64,000 nucleotides of DNA. It comes from an uncultured Aliiroseovarius sp. (GTDB taxonomy: Bacteria; Pseudomonadota; Alphaproteobacteria; Rhodobacterales; Rhodobacteraceae). The position numbers and the translations under genes were made by a program. Every line of letters starts with the position of its first letter. The stretch's first letter is position 1. Below the pieces are notes generated by a model. That model was not told the DNA's origin and searched no databases. It worked only from the letters and a program-made list of their open reading frames with translations. This document shows positions 9,307-19,477 of the stretch, one piece after another. The stretch is taken from the NCBI RefSeq assembly GCF_947497285.1, contig NZ_CANMFT010000003.1, positions 124,001 through 188,000 on the forward strand, in the 5' to 3' direction.

Positions 9307-10191
9307 TTAGTTGTCCAGAAGCGTCATATCACGCAACGCGGCCGCGTCGATCCCTTCAAGCTCGATCCGATCAATTGTCGCCGCATCCAGCAGCTTTTGC
9401 AGGGCAATATCGACAGCGTCACTTTGAATTTTCGAAGCGAGCTCCTCACGCACCTCGTCCAGCTCGGGGGCACCCTTCATCCGGGTTTCGTTCAACTTGA
9501 CCACGTGCCAGCCAAACTGGGTCTGCACCGGGGGCGCAATCTGACCGTCCTCAAGCTCCATCACCGCGTCTTCGAACGGCTTGACCATCATGCCCGGACC
9601 GAACCACCCCAATTCACCGCCATTTGGGCCCGACGGACCGGTCGAATGCTCTTTGGCAAGTTCAGCGAAATCAGCACCACCTTCGATCTCGGCGATCAAC
9701 TCCTTGGCCTTGTCTTCTTCTTCGACAAGGATGTGCGAGGCGTTGAATTCCTTGCTGGGTTCGGCACCCGCATATTCAGCGTCATAGGCGGCTTGCAGCG
9801 CCTCGTCGGACACGGCGTCGGCCATGACATCATCAATCACTTCGGCGGCGACGATTTCGCGGCGTTGGTTTTCAAGCTGAATCTCTGCGCGCCGGCTTAG
9901 CTCGCCCAGGGCTTGGCTCAGAACGGTCTGCTGGATCAGCTGTTCGACGATGCCGGGCAATAGAACGTCGTCCGGCAGCGATTGAAACTGCTCGGGCAAC
10001 GTCAGGCGTGCAGCGACGACATGCGCCATGGTGATCTTGTCGCCATTGACCGTGGCAACCACCGTATCGCCCTGAACTTCGATCTTTTCGACGGCGGTTT
10101 CGGTTTGCGTGCTGTTTTCCTGTGCAGCCAAGGGAAGGGCGATGGCGGCCGATATGGCGGCGCCGACAAAAAATGCGTTGCGTTTCAACAT
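9307..10191 (-). CDS. Periplasmic parvulin-type peptidyl-prolyl cis-trans isomerase
   Basis: Secreted PpiC-family foldase expected to help outer-membrane and periplasmic proteins fold. From ATG 10191 the product has 294 residues with a clear signal peptide (Lys-Arg start, hydrophobic core, probable cleavage after LPLAAQ). Residues about 148-236 form the rotamase domain: ASHILVEEE, FAELAKEHSTGPSGPNGGE, LGWFGPGMMVKPFE and QFGWHVVKL. The N-terminal part resembles the SurA/PrsA chaperone helices. The frame is open to 10293, but AGGA nine bases upstream of ATG 10191 and the signal peptide fix the start. Divergent from secA, with argJ downstream. Confidence 0.92.
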   Translation of the reverse strand: MLKRNAFFVGAAISAAIALPLAAQENSTQTETAVEKIEVQGDTVVATVNGDKITMAHVVAARLTLPEQFQSLPDDVLLPGIVEQLIQQTVLSQALGELSRRAEIQLENQRREIVAAEVIDDVMADAVSDEALQAAYDAEYAGAEPSKEFNASHILVEEEDKAKELIAEIEGGADFAELAKEHSTGPSGPNGGELGWFGPGMMVKPFEDAVMELEDGQIAPPVQTQFGWHVVKLNETRMKGAPELDEVREELASKIQSDAVDIALQKLLDAATIDRIELEGIDAAALRDMTLLDN

Positions 10192-10230
10192 GAATAGTAT
10201 CCTCGAAAGACGCCAGAGACCCCGGCAACA

Positions 10231-10259
10231 TTGACAGTTTTCCACCCGACGCTTACATC
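10231..10259 (+). promoter_or_regulatory. Candidate sigma-70-type promoter for secA
   Basis: TTGACA at 10231-10236 and TACATC at 10254-10259 are separated by 17 bp, a good housekeeping promoter match, pointing toward secA, which starts about 115 bp downstream. No transcription-start evidence. Confidence 0.5.
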
Positions 10260-10372
10260 GCTGGAAGGCTTGAGAGCGTAGGTTCTTGAGCAACTAGATA
10301 GGCGGCTGGACAGGGACGGGCAAGTTCCCTCTGGTCACACCAGCGTCAGAACCGCATTGAGGCACAAAAAAC

Positions 10373-13045
10373 ATGCTTGGAAAAATCGCGCGCAAGGTCT
10401 TCGGGACCCAGAACGACCGATTGATCAAATCGACACGGCCAATCATTGAAAAGATCAATGCGCTGGAAGAAGAATTCGCCGCACTGACCGATGACGCGAT
10501 CATCGCCAAGACCGAAGAGTTCAAGAAACGCGTCAGCGACGGCGAAAAACTGGACGCGATCCTGCCTGAAGCATTTGCCAACTGCCGCGAAGGGGCCAAG
10601 CGCGCGCTGGGCCTGCGGGCTTTTGACACCCAGTTGATGGGGGGCATATTCCTGCACCGAGGCAACATCGCCGAGATGAAGACCGGTGAAGGTAAGACCC
10701 TTGTCGCCACATTCCCGGCCTATCTGAACGCGCTGTCGGGCAAAGGCGTTCATATCGTGACCGTGAACGACTATCTGGCCAAACGTGATGCCGAATGGAT
10801 GGGCAAGGTCTATGGCGCGCTGGGTCTGACCACCGGTGTCGTTTACCCCCATCAGGCCGATGACGAAAAGCGTGCGGCCTATGCGTCCGACATCACCTAT
10901 GCCACCAACAACGAACTTGGCTTCGACTATCTGCGCGACAATATGAAATCCGACCTGAAGGACATGTATCAGCGTGGGCATAATTTCGCCGTCGTGGACG
11001 AGGTCGACTCGATCCTGATCGACGAAGCGCGGACGCCGCTGATCATTTCCGGCCCGTCCGAGGATCGGTCAGATCTTTACGTCACCATCGACGCGCTGAT
11101 CCCCGAACTGACGGACGAACACTATACGATCGACGAAAAGAACCGCGGCGCGACCTTCACCGAGGAAGGCAACGAGTTTCTCGAAGAGATCCTGCACGCG
11201 CGTGGCCTGCTGCCCGCGGAACAGTCCCTGTATGACCCGGAAAGCACCACTATCGTCCACCACGTCAACCAAGGTCTGCGCGCCCACAAGCTGTTTCAGC
11301 GCGACAAGGATTATATCGTGCGCGATGGCGAGGTCGTTCTGATCGACGAATTCACCGGCCGCATGATGGCGGGTCGGCGTCTGGCCGAAGGTCTTCACCA
11401 AGCGATCGAGGCCAAGGAGGGCTGCAAGACTCAGCCCGAGAATGTGACATTGGCCTCAGTCACATTTCAGAACTACTTCCGTCTTTACAGCACCTTGTCA
11501 GGCATGACCGGCACCGCGTTGACCGAAGCGGACGAGTTTGACGAAATATACGGACTGGGTGTTGTCGAAGTGCCAACCAACCGCCCGATTGCCCGGATTG
11601 ACGACCATGACGCGGTCTATCGCACCACGCGCGAAAAATACGCCGCGGTTGTTGAAGAAATCCGTAAGTCAAATGAGAAAGGTCAGCCTATGCTGGTCGG
11701 GACCACTTCGATCGAGAAATCCGAGGAGTTGTCCAAAATGCTGACCGAAGCGGGCATCAAACATGACGTTTTGAACGCCCGCCAGCACGAACGCGAAGCC
11801 CAGATCGTGGCCGACGCAGGCAAGCTGGGTGCCGTGACCATCGCCACCAACATGGCGGGCCGCGGGACCGACATCAAACTGGGCGGCAACGTCGAGTTCA
11901 AAGTGATGGAAGCCATCGCCGCAGATCCGGACGGCAACCCCGACGAGATCCGCTCGCGCATTGAAGAGGCGCACGCTGCGGATGAACAAGCGGTGAAAGA
12001 CGCCGGCGGTCTGTTTGTTCTGGCCACCGAACGCCACGAAAGCCGTCGTATCGACAACCAGCTTCGCGGCCGGTCAGGCCGTCAGGGTGACCCGGGCCGG
12101 TCGTCGTTCTTCCTGTCGCTCGAAGATGACCTGATGCGGATTTTCGGATCCGAGCGGCTTGAAAAAGTTCTGGCGACCTTGGGCATGAAAGAGGGCGAGG
12201 CGATCATTCACCCGTGGGTGAACAAGTCGCTGGAGCGCGCGCAGGCAAAAGTCGAAGGCCGCAACTTCGATATTCGTAAGCAGCTTTTGAAGTTTGACGA
12301 CGTTATGAACGACCAGCGTAAGGCGATCTTTGGCCAGCGGCTGGAAATCATGCAAGCCGAAGACCTGTCCGAGATTATCGGAGATATGCGCCATCAGGTT
12401 ATCGACGACCTTGTTGACACTTACATGCCGCCAAAATCTTATGCAGATCAATGGGATACGCAGGGTCTGCAAGCCGCTCTGATTGAAAGCATTGGATTTG
12501 AAGCCCCGGTTATCGACTGGGCCGCAGAAGAAGGCGTCGATGACGATACCATTCGTGAACGCCTCTACGATGCGTCCGACGACTTCATGGCGCGCAAAGC
12601 CGCAGAGTTCGGCCCCGAAACGATGCGCTCGATCGAAAAGCAGCTTTTGCTGCAAACCATCGACGGGAAGTGGCGCGAACATCTCTTGACGCTTGACCAT
12701 CTTCGTTCGGTTGTCGGGTTCCGTGGCTATGCCCAACGTGATCCGTTGAATGAATACAAGACCGAGGCCTTCCAGCTGTTCGAAGGCCTTTTGGACGGGT
12801 TGCGCGCAGACGTGACGCAGAAGTTGGCGCAAATTCGCCCGATGTCCGAAGAAGAACAGCAAGCAATGATGCAGCAAATGGTCCAGCAGCAGCAAGCTTT
12901 GGCGAAAGCGGCTGATGATGCTCAGGATGCTGCGGAGGGCTTCAATGAAAATGACCCTTCGACATGGGGCAACCCGTCGCGCAACGAAGAATGCCCCTGT
13001 GGGTCAGGTAAGAAGTTCAAGCATTGTCACGGGCGACTGGCCTGA
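10373..13045 (+). CDS. secA: SecA, preprotein translocase ATPase
   Basis: Motor that pushes unfolded secretory proteins through SecYEG. The 890-residue protein has the Walker A motif MKTGEGKT near residue 102, the helicase motif II segment [17 protein letters not shown] near 208, the second nucleotide-binding fold with [14 protein letters not shown], and a C-terminal zinc-binding, SecB-interacting tail [15 protein letters not shown], all usual for full-length proteobacterial SecA. A Gln/Met-rich linker ([13 protein letters not shown]) precedes the tail. ATG 10373 has GAGG about 11 bases upstream. It is divergent from the periplasmic parvulin gene, so translocase and a secreted folding helper share an intergenic region. 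Confidence 0.98.
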   Translation: MLGKIARKVFGTQNDRLIKSTRPIIEKINALEEEFAALTDDAIIAKTEEFKKRVSDGEKLDAILPEAFANCREGAKRALGLRAFDTQLMGGIFLHRGNIAEMKTGEGKTLVATFPAYLNALSGKGVHIVTVNDYLAKRDAEWMGKVYGALGLTTGVVYPHQADDEKRAAYASDITYATNNELGFDYLRDNMKSDLKDMYQRGHNFAVVDEVDSILIDEARTPLIISGPSEDRSDLYVTIDALIPELTDEHYTIDEKNRGATFTEEGNEFLEEILHARGLLPAEQSLYDPESTTIVHHVNQGLRAHKLFQRDKDYIVRDGEVVLIDEFTGRMMAGRRLAEGLHQAIEAKEGCKTQPENVTLASVTFQNYFRLYSTLSGMTGTALTEADEFDEIYGLGVVEVPTNRPIARIDDHDAVYRTTREKYAAVVEEIRKSNEKGQPMLVGTTSIEKSEELSKMLTEAGIKHDVLNARQHEREAQIVADAGKLGAVTIATNMAGRGTDIKLGGNVEFKVMEAIAADPDGNPDEIRSRIEEAHAADEQAVKDAGGLFVLATERHESRRIDNQLRGRSGRQGDPGRSSFFLSLEDDLMRIFGSERLEKVLATLGMKEGEAIIHPWVNKSLERAQAKVEGRNFDIRKQLLKFDDVMNDQRKAIFGQRLEIMQAEDLSEIIGDMRHQVIDDLVDTYMPPKSYADQWDTQGLQAALIESIGFEAPVIDWAAEEGVDDDTIRERLYDASDDFMARKAAEFGPETMRSIEKQLLLQTIDGKWREHLLTLDHLRSVVGFRGYAQRDPLNEYKTEAFQLFEGLLDGLRADVTQKLAQIRPMSEEEQQAMMQQMVQQQQALAKAADDAQDAAEGFNENDPSTWGNPSRNEECPCGSGKKFKHCHGRLA

Positions 13046-13132
13046 TCCTGTGACGTCGCGAATATCTTCGGTTGAAATTTGGCGCATGGGTTTGGATGAT
13101 CGTGCCAACCAGTTTCCGGGGCGGGGCGCATC

Positions 13133-14692
13133 ATGAACGCATTACGCGCGATATTCGCGGTTGCATGTGTGACGTTGCTGGCGGGGTTTCCCGCCCGCGC
13201 TGAAGATGTGACACTGACCGCGCGTGACGGTTCAATTGAGCTCACCGGCACTTTGTTGACTTTCGACGGCGAGTTTTACCGCATTGATACCGAGTTCGGC
13301 ATCCTTACGGTCGATGGCTCCGGTGTAACCTGCGAAGGGCCGGGGTGTCCCAGCCTGGGCCCTTACGTGGCTGATCTGACCATTTCCGGCGCGCACAGCA
13401 TGGGGGCGGTCCTGTTTCCAGCACTTGTCGAGGGGTTCGCGCTTCGGCAGGGATACGCCCTCAAACGAGAAGAGCTGATCGGCATTGGCACGCTCTATAC
13501 CCTCTACGAAGGCAATTCTGGTCAAGAAGCGGCGCGGATCACCATCAAGCTGACCACCAGCGCTGAAGGCTTCGCCGATCTTCTTGGGCAACAGGCGGAT
13601 ATGGTGCTGTCCATGCGACAGGCCTCGACCCGTGAACGCAGCATGGCGCGCGAGGCCGGTTTGGGTGATCTGCGCATTGCACGCCAAAGCCGCGTGATTG
13701 CGCTGGATGCCCTGGTGCCGATCGTTTCGCCCGGCAATCCGGTGACGAAACTGTCCATCAATCAACTGGCGGCGATATATGCCGGCAAGATCCGAAACTG
13801 GAAGGAACTTGGAGGCGAAGACGCGCCGATCACGCCCTATCTCATGGATATCGAAGAAGGTTTCGGCCCGGTGTTCATGAAAGATGTAATTTCGGCGAAT
13901 GGGGTCAGCCTGTCCGACCGCGTGCGGTTTCATCCGTCGAACAAGGCGCTGGCGGATGCGGTTGCTCGTGATCCTTTCGGTATTGCAATCACCTCGTTCA
14001 TGCAGCCGGGCAACGGCGAGGTGGTGCAACTGACCGGCGCATGCGGCTTCGAGGTCGAAGCATCATCGCAAACGATCAAGGCAGAGGACTACCCCCTGAC
14101 CATGCCGATGTATCTTTACCTGCCCGAACGCCGGATGCCGCTTTTGGCGCGCGAGCTTCTGTCCTATCTGCGCACCGACAGTGCGCAATTCGTGACCCGA
14201 CGCGCCGGATTTGTTGACCAGGCGCTGATGCGCATTCCGATCCGCGACCAAGGCGATCGGATGGCAAACGCGATTACAGCGGCTGGGACCGAGGTCTCTT
14301 TGACCGAACTTAAGCGCATGGTCGACAGTTTTGACGGGAAAGACCGTTTGTCGATCACGTTCCGGTTCGAGGGCGGGTCCACGCTGTTGAACGCCCCATC
14401 CCGGTCGAACGTCGCCTTGTTGGCCAAAGCGCTTGAAAGTGGGCGGTTTGATGGAGGCGAACTGGTGTTTGTCGGGTTCTCGGACGGTCAGGGGACGGCC
14501 GAACAAAACCTATCCCTGGCGCGAAAGCGGGCCGTGGCGGTCAAAGCGCTTGTGCTGGAGCAGCTAGAGGCCTTTGACTTGTCGCGCGTCACCCTGAAAG
14601 CCGAAGCTTTCGGCGAGGCAATGCCCATGGCCTGTGATGACAGCGCTTGGGGTAGGGGTGTCAACCGTAGGGTCGAAATCTGGGTCAATTGA
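13133..14692 (+). CDS. PstS-like phosphate-binding / OmpA-domain fusion protein
   Basis: The 519-residue secreted protein joins a PBP-like (PstS/PBP2-type) ligand-binding domain with an OmpA/MotB peptidoglycan-binding domain. A signal peptide (cleavage near ARA, residue 23) is followed by about 60 residues without clear homology, then the binding domain from about residue 80 (ISGAHSMGAVLFPALVEGF ... LVPIVSPGNPVTKLSINQLAAIYAGKI, the PstS-family pattern). From about 400 the OmpA domain runs with the hallmark GFSDGQGTAEQNLSLARKRA and NRRVEIWV. This architecture predicts a cell-wall-anchored periplasmic binding protein. No transporter genes are adjacent, so phosphate as the ligand is an inference. 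Confidence 0.85.
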   Translation: MNALRAIFAVACVTLLAGFPARAEDVTLTARDGSIELTGTLLTFDGEFYRIDTEFGILTVDGSGVTCEGPGCPSLGPYVADLTISGAHSMGAVLFPALVEGFALRQGYALKREELIGIGTLYTLYEGNSGQEAARITIKLTTSAEGFADLLGQQADMVLSMRQASTRERSMAREAGLGDLRIARQSRVIALDALVPIVSPGNPVTKLSINQLAAIYAGKIRNWKELGGEDAPITPYLMDIEEGFGPVFMKDVISANGVSLSDRVRFHPSNKALADAVARDPFGIAITSFMQPGNGEVVQLTGACGFEVEASSQTIKAEDYPLTMPMYLYLPERRMPLLARELLSYLRTDSAQFVTRRAGFVDQALMRIPIRDQGDRMANAITAAGTEVSLTELKRMVDSFDGKDRLSITFRFEGGSTLLNAPSRSNVALLAKALESGRFDGGELVFVGFSDGQGTAEQNLSLARKRAVAVKALVLEQLEAFDLSRVTLKAEAFGEAMPMACDDSAWGRGVNRRVEIWVN

Positions 14693-14695
14693 CCG

Positions 14696-15469
14696 CTACA
14701 GATATCCTGACCCGCGAAAGCTCAGCTCTGTTGATTTTCCGATGATCAGGTGATCATGCAGCGTTATGCCCAGCGCCGTTGCCGCATCATTGACCTGCGT
14801 GGTCATCTGAATGTCACTGTCTGACGGGGTCGGGTCACCAGAGGGGTGGTTGTGCACCAGAATGATTGCCGAGGCATTCAGCTCCAGCGCCCGTTTCACC
14901 ACTTCGCGCGGGTAAACCGGCACGTGGTCTATGGTGCCCTGCCCCTGTTCTTCGTCTGCGATCAGGACGTTCTTGCGATCCAGAAATAGCACGCGAAATT
15001 GTTCGGTATCCCGGTGCGCCATCGTGGTGTGACAATAGTCCAGCACCGCATCCCATGATGAAATGACGTGTCGCTGGATCACCCGGCTACGCGCCATGCG
15101 GTGGGCTGCAGCTTCGACGACTTTCAGTTCGGTGATGACAGCATCGCCAATGCCAGGAATGGCACGCAGGCGCTGCAGAGGGGCCGTTATCACCCGGTTG
15201 AAGTCGCCGAACGTGTCCAGCAATACACGCGCCAGCGGCTTCACATCGCGACGGGGAATGGCGCGGAACAGCACAAGCTCCAGCAACTCATAATCCGGCA
15301 TCGCTTGCGCGCCACCTTCCATGAACCGTTCACGCAACCGTTTGCGATGGTCCTTGATATACGAGGGCAATTTGCCGCCCACGTTTTGCACCGGAAGGGC
15401 GGGTGCTTCGTCCGTGTCGAACAGCGCTTGTGGCATCTCTTGGAACTGGAATTGTCTGCTCTCTGTCAT
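14696..15469 (-). CDS. radC: RadC family (UPF0758) JAB-domain protein
   Basis: Helix-hairpin-helix region (about 85-125, [20 protein letters not shown]) followed by a JAMM metalloprotease-like domain with [14 protein letters not shown], the standard RadC layout; biochemical role still unclear despite the name. With the start at ATG 15469 it has 257 residues. The frame extends to a TTG at 15511, but neither start has a convincing Shine-Dalgarno sequence. ATG 15469 sits in the loop of a perfect 10-bp hairpin (see separate entry). The gene is downstream of dnaJ on the same strand, and its stop is 3 bp from the convergent PstS-OmpA gene. Confidence 0.88.
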   Translation of the reverse strand: MTESRQFQFQEMPQALFDTDEAPALPVQNVGGKLPSYIKDHRKRLRERFMEGGAQAMPDYELLELVLFRAIPRRDVKPLARVLLDTFGDFNRVITAPLQRLRAIPGIGDAVITELKVVEAAAHRMARSRVIQRHVISSWDAVLDYCHTTMAHRDTEQFRVLFLDRKNVLIADEEQGQGTIDHVPVYPREVVKRALELNASAIILVHNHPSGDPTPSDSDIQMTTQVNDAATALGITLHDHLIIGKSTELSFRGSGYL

Positions 15470-15479
15470 GAGAGCAGAC
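15454..15479 (-). repeat. Perfect 10-bp inverted repeat enclosing the radC start codon
   Basis: GTCTGCTCTC and GAGAGCAGAC are exact reverse complements separated by six bases, and the radC start ATG (15467-15469) is half of that six-base loop. In RNA this would form a stable hairpin presenting or hiding the AUG. It may also be a protein-binding palindrome; it does not match the alphaproteobacterial LexA box. Confidence 0.85.
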
Positions 15480-15494
15480 TGCACCAGAAATGGT

Positions 15495-15535
15495 GAATGA
15501 AAAGTTAACAACCCTAGGGTGTTAACCCTTCATTC
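15495..15535. repeat. 41-bp imperfect palindrome at the dnaJ end / radC leader
   Basis: The arms read GAATGAA, GTTAACA, then the centre CCCTAGGG, then TGTTAAC and TTCATTC, with a two-base internal mismatch and one bulged A. It covers the dnaJ stop codon (15522-15524) and lies 26 bp upstream of the radC start. No T run follows on either strand, so it is not a typical terminator. It could be an RNA-processing or mRNA-stabilising hairpin or an operator. Confidence 0.75.
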
Positions 15536-16664
15536 CATCCCAGAAGCTTTTAACCTTCGAAAAAAAGTTTGTGCTTTCGGGGTTATTCTCTTCCGACAGT
15601 TTTTCAAACTCGCGCAGTAGCTCTTTTTGGCGAGCGGTCAGGTTGACCGGGGTTTCTACCGCAAGCTCGATATACATGTCGCCGCGTGCCCCGCCGCGCA
15701 GCCCGGGCATCCCCTTTGACCGCAGGCGCATCTGGCGACCCGATTGGCTGCCCGCCGGGATTTTCACCCGCGACCGTCCGCCATCAATGGTCGGCACTTC
15801 GATATCACCGCCAAGTGCTGCGGCGCTCATCGAAACTGGAACCCGGCAATGGAGATGCGTGCCTTCGCGATCGAAAATCGGGTGCTCGGCGACATCGATG
15901 AAGATGTAAAGATCACCCGTCGGACCGCCCCGCATTCCAGCTTCGCCTTCGCCCGCCAGACGAATGCGTGTGCCGGTTTCAACACCAGCCGGGATGTTGA
16001 CGGACAGCGACCGTTCCTTTTCTTTCCGACCTGCACCACCACAACTTTTGCAGGGGTTCTGGATCATCTGACCGGTGCCCTGACAGGTGGGGCATGTGCG
16101 TTCGACGGTGAAAAAGCCCTGTTGTGCGCGGACTTTGCCCATACCTGAACAGGTCGGACACATGGTCGGTTCGGCGCCAGCTTCGGCCCCGGTTCCTTCG
16201 CATTCCTCGCAGGCAACCGACGTAGGAACGACGATCGTTTTTTGCAGCCCCGCAAAGGCGTCTTCAAGCGAGACGCGCAGGTTGTATCTAAGATCCGACC
16301 CACGTTGCGCGCGCGCGCGTCCGCCACCACGGCCGCCCATGAAATCGCCAAACAGATCGTCGAACACGTCCGAGAAGGCGCTGGCGAAATCGCCATTGCC
16401 ACCGGGGTGTCCGCCACCGGGCCGACCGCCCATACCACCATCGAAGGCAGCGTGGCCAAACCGGTCATAGGCCGCTTTCTTGTCGGCGTCTTTCAGGACT
16501 TCGTAGGCTTCGTTTACCTCTTTGAACTGTGCTTCGGCATCTGGATTGTCCGAATTGCGGTCCGGGTGAAGCTCTTTCGCCTTCTTGCGATAAGCTTTCT
16601 TCAGCTCGTCCGCAGATGCGCCCTTGGACGCACCCAGAACCTCGTAATAGTCACGTTTTGACAT
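15522..16664 (-). CDS. dnaJ: Chaperone DnaJ (Hsp40)
   Basis: Co-chaperone that delivers substrates to DnaK and stimulates its ATPase. The 380-residue protein has all type-I domains in order: J domain with the HPD triad ([10 protein letters not shown], near residue 33), Gly/Phe-rich linker (about 75-120), zinc centre with four CxxCxGxG repeats ([32 protein letters not shown]) and the C-terminal substrate domains. ATG 16664 ([11 protein letters not shown]) has GGAG about 10 bases upstream; the longer open frame adds only an unrelated 16-residue leader. It is 65 bp downstream of dnaK, with a hairpin in between. Confidence 0.97.
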   Translation of the reverse strand: MSKRDYYEVLGASKGASADELKKAYRKKAKELHPDRNSDNPDAEAQFKEVNEAYEVLKDADKKAAYDRFGHAAFDGGMGGRPGGGHPGGNGDFASAFSDVFDDLFGDFMGGRGGGRARAQRGSDLRYNLRVSLEDAFAGLQKTIVVPTSVACEECEGTGAEAGAEPTMCPTCSGMGKVRAQQGFFTVERTCPTCQGTGQMIQNPCKSCGGAGRKEKERSLSVNIPAGVETGTRIRLAGEGEAGMRGGPTGDLYIFIDVAEHPIFDREGTHLHCRVPVSMSAAALGGDIEVPTIDGGRSRVKIPAGSQSGRQMRLRSKGMPGLRGGARGDMYIELAVETPVNLTARQKELLREFEKLSEENNPESTNFFSKVKSFWDGMKG

Positions 16665-16687
16665 TAGGGAAGTCTCCAATAAGGAGG

Positions 16688-16714
16688 GGGTAGGGCCGCC
16701 ATGCAGCCCCACCC
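16688..16714 (-). repeat. Hairpin in the dnaK-dnaJ intergenic region
   Basis: A 12-bp stem (GGGTGGGGCTGC with GCGGCCCTACCC on the transcribed strand, allowing two G-T pairs) around an ATG loop. No U run follows, so it is more likely an mRNA processing or differential-expression element than a full terminator. Confidence 0.7.
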
Positions 16715-16729
16715 GTTACCTGAACCGAC

Positions 16730-18643
16730 TTAGCGTTTTTTGTCGTCGTCGAGGTCTTCGAAGTCGGCGTCGACAATGTCGTCATCCACCGCCGAAGGGC
16801 CACCGGCGTCTTCGGGTTCTTCGCCAGCCGCTTCTTCCTGCTGCGACTTATAGATCGCCTCGCCCAACTTCATGGCGGCTTCGGTGACGTTCTGGATGCC
16901 GGACTTGATCTTGTCGGCATTGTCTTCTTCCATCACATCCTTCAGCGCGGCAATTGCCAGCTCGATCGCTTCGATCGTGGTCGGGTCGACCTTGTCGTTA
17001 TGCTCTTCCATCGACTTCTCGGTCGAATGGATGAGGCTCTCAGCCTGGTTCTTGGCTTCGACAAGCTCTTTGCGCTCTTTGTCGGCGTCGGCGTTGGCTT
17101 CGGCGTCTTTCACCATGGCTTCGATGTCGTCATCCGACAGACCACCGGACGCTTGGATGGTGATTTTGTGCTCTTTGCCGGTGCCTTTGTCCTTGGCGCC
17201 CACTTCTACGATGCCGTTGGCGTCGATGTCGAAGGTCACCTCGATCTGAGGCAGGCCGCGCGGGGCGGGCGGGATGTCTTCAAGGTTGAACTGACCAAGG
17301 ATCTTGTTGTCCGCAGCCATTTCACGTTCACCTTGGAACACCCGCAGGGTCACGGCGTTCTGGTTGTCTTCCGCGGTCGAGAAGATCTGCGACTTCTTGG
17401 TCGGGATCGTCGTGTTGCGGTCGATCAGGCGTGTGAACACACCACCCAGAGTTTCGATACCCAGCGACAACGGGGTCACGTCCAGCAGAACAACGTCTTT
17501 GACGTCGCCTTGCAGAACGCCAGCCTGAATGGCAGCGCCCATGGCAACCACTTCGTCCGGGTTCACACCCTTGTGGGGTTCCTTGCCGAAGAATTTGGTG
17601 ACCTCTTCAATCACTTTCGGCATACGGGTCATCCCGCCGACCAGAACCACTTCGTCGATGTCATCCTTGGACAGGCCAGCGTCTTTCAACGCGGCTTGGC
17701 AGGGCTTCATCGAGCGTTTGATCAGGTCTGACACAAGGCTTTCCAGCTTGGCGCGGGTCAGCTTCATGACCATGTGCAAGGGCGAGCCATCCGAGCCCAT
17801 CGAGATGAAGGGCTGGTTGATTTCGGTCTGCGACGAGCTGGACAGTTCGATCTTGGCTTTCTCAGCGGCTTCTTTCAGGCGCTGCAGAGCCATCTTGTCT
17901 TTCGACAGATCAACCTGGTTTTCCTTTTTGAACTCATCGACCAGATACTGAACGATGCGCATGTCGAAGTCTTCACCACCAAGGAACGTGTCGCCGTTGG
18001 TCGATTTCACTTCGAACAGGCCGTCGTCGATTTCCAGAATGGTCACGTCGAACGTACCGCCACCAAGGTCATAGACCGCAATGGTTTGCGTTTCTTTCTT
18101 GTCCAGACCGTAAGCCAGCGCAGCGGCAGTCGGCTCGTTGATGATCCGCAGCACTTCAAGGCCAGCGATTTTGCCGGCGTCTTTGGTGGCCTGACGTTGG
18201 GCGTCGTTGAAATAGGCAGGAACGGTGATGACGGCTTGCGTCACTTCTTCACCAAGATAGCTTTCCGCCGTTTCTTTCATCTTGCCCAGAATGAACGCCG
18301 AGATCTGCGAGGGCGAATATTTCTGCCCAGCCGCTTCGACCCACGCGTCACCATTGCCGCCATCGACGATGGCGTAGGGGACAAGCTTCTTATCTTTCTC
18401 GACAGCCGGGTCTTGCATGTTGCGGCCAATCAGGCGCTTCACGGCGAAGACGGTGTTGTCGGGGTTGGTGACCGCCTGGCGTTTTGCCGGCTGGCCCACA
18501 AGGCGTTCGTCGTTTTTGAACGCGACGATCGAAGGGGTTGTGCGCGTCCCTTCCGAGTTTTCAATGACTCGCGGTTGCGAGCCGTCCATGATGGCAACAC
18601 AGGAGTTCGTGGTGCCGAGGTCGATACCAATGACTTTGGCCAT
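16730..18643 (-). CDS. dnaK: Chaperone DnaK (Hsp70)
   Basis: ATP-dependent Hsp70 chaperone of the cytoplasm. The 637-residue protein begins [15 protein letters not shown] and contains the Hsp70 signatures [12 protein letters not shown]-type (here [15 protein letters not shown]) and [12 protein letters not shown], the interdomain linker [13 protein letters not shown], and an acidic C-terminal tail ([17 protein letters not shown]). ATG 18643 is chosen over TTG 18649 because AGAGGA lies at the correct distance. It heads dnaK-dnaJ, transcribed from a heat-shock-type promoter about 110 bp upstream, and is divergent from the AlkB dioxygenase gene. Confidence 0.98.
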   Translation of the reverse strand: MAKVIGIDLGTTNSCVAIMDGSQPRVIENSEGTRTTPSIVAFKNDERLVGQPAKRQAVTNPDNTVFAVKRLIGRNMQDPAVEKDKKLVPYAIVDGGNGDAWVEAAGQKYSPSQISAFILGKMKETAESYLGEEVTQAVITVPAYFNDAQRQATKDAGKIAGLEVLRIINEPTAAALAYGLDKKETQTIAVYDLGGGTFDVTILEIDDGLFEVKSTNGDTFLGGEDFDMRIVQYLVDEFKKENQVDLSKDKMALQRLKEAAEKAKIELSSSSQTEINQPFISMGSDGSPLHMVMKLTRAKLESLVSDLIKRSMKPCQAALKDAGLSKDDIDEVVLVGGMTRMPKVIEEVTKFFGKEPHKGVNPDEVVAMGAAIQAGVLQGDVKDVVLLDVTPLSLGIETLGGVFTRLIDRNTTIPTKKSQIFSTAEDNQNAVTLRVFQGEREMAADNKILGQFNLEDIPPAPRGLPQIEVTFDIDANGIVEVGAKDKGTGKEHKITIQASGGLSDDDIEAMVKDAEANADADKERKELVEAKNQAESLIHSTEKSMEEHNDKVDPTTIEAIELAIAALKDVMEEDNADKIKSGIQNVTEAAMKLGEAIYKSQQEEAAGEEPEDAGGPSAVDDDIVDADFEDLDDDKKR

Positions 18644-18753
18644 GCTCAAAATCCTCTCTTAGGCGATGTTGTGGGAGCCGACCTTGAAAAGCACCGGCCC
18701 CTTGATCCCAGATTTCTGACCGATCAGGCGTGTCCTGATCCGGCGTCTCGGGG

Positions 18754-18783
18754 TATATAAGTAGGGGGAAACGGGCCTGCAAG
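18754..18783 (-). promoter_or_regulatory. Heat-shock (RpoH, sigma-32) promoter of dnaKJ
   Basis: On the minus strand CTTG (18783-18780) is followed after 18 bases by CTTATATA (18761-18754). This agrees with the alphaproteobacterial sigma-32 pattern CTTGNNN then CYTATNT. Position, about 110 bp before dnaK, and gene identity support the call. Confidence 0.75.
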
Positions 18784-18837
18784 CTTTCCGAGGAGGATAT
18801 AAGTCTAAAAAAGTGAGTCATTTTCGGAGTTTTGACC

Positions 18838-19458
18838 ATGTTTGCGCATGAACAGCCCGCGCTTGATCTGGGAGGCGCGAAGATTTTCAAGGAAATGCTT
18901 GATCGCGACGAACAAGAAGCGCTGGTGTCAGATATCCGCGGCATCGTTAAAAAAGCGCCGCTTTTCCATCCGGTGACCGCATCAGGCAAGGAAATGTCAG
19001 TGCGCATGACCTCGGCGGGTCGCTTGGGGTGGGTGTCCGACCGCAAGGGGTATCGCTATGAGCCGACGCATCCAACGGGGGCGGCCTGGCCTGACATTCC
19101 TGCAGGCGTGCTTGCGGTTTGGAGCGCGGTCAGCGGGCAAACGCGGATGCCCGATTGCTGTTTGATAAACTTCTACAGCGAAGGCGCGCGGATGGGGATG
19201 CATCAAGATCGCGACGAAGGCGACTTTTCACACCCGGTCGTTTCGATCAGCCTGGGCGACGACGCCCTGTTTCGCATCGGCGGCACCCAACGTGGCGGGC
19301 CGACCAAGTCCGCGTGGCTTGGTTCGGGTGATGTTTTGGTCATCGGGGGCGATGCGCGCTTGGCCTATCACGGGATCGACAGGCTACGGTTTGGATCGTC
19401 GGACCTCCTGAAGGGCCATGGTCGGCTCAACCTGACGCTTAGGGTAGTGGACCAATAA
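18838..19458 (+). CDS. alkB: AlkB-family 2-oxoglutarate/Fe(II) dioxygenase, DNA alkylation repair
   Basis: Repairs 1-methyladenine and 3-methylcytosine by oxidative demethylation. The 206-residue product has the iron ligands His122 and Asp124 (MHQDRDE) and His178 (AYHGIDRL), and the 2-oxoglutarate Arg pair in GRLNLTLR, with the substrate-lid segment LINFYSEGARMGMHQD, all as in E. coli AlkB (216 residues). ATG 18838 is preceded by CGGAG; a TTG two codons earlier is less likely. It is divergent from dnaK and convergent with the export permease gene, 19 bp apart. Not to be confused with the unrelated membrane alkane hydroxylase at 44060. Confidence 0.95.
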   Translation: MFAHEQPALDLGGAKIFKEMLDRDEQEALVSDIRGIVKKAPLFHPVTASGKEMSVRMTSAGRLGWVSDRKGYRYEPTHPTGAAWPDIPAGVLAVWSAVSGQTRMPDCCLINFYSEGARMGMHQDRDEGDFSHPVVSISLGDDALFRIGGTQRGGPTKSAWLGSGDVLVIGGDARLAYHGIDRLRFGSSDLLKGHGRLNLTLRVVDQ

Positions 19459-19477
19459 GCGGTGGCGCAGGCAATGA

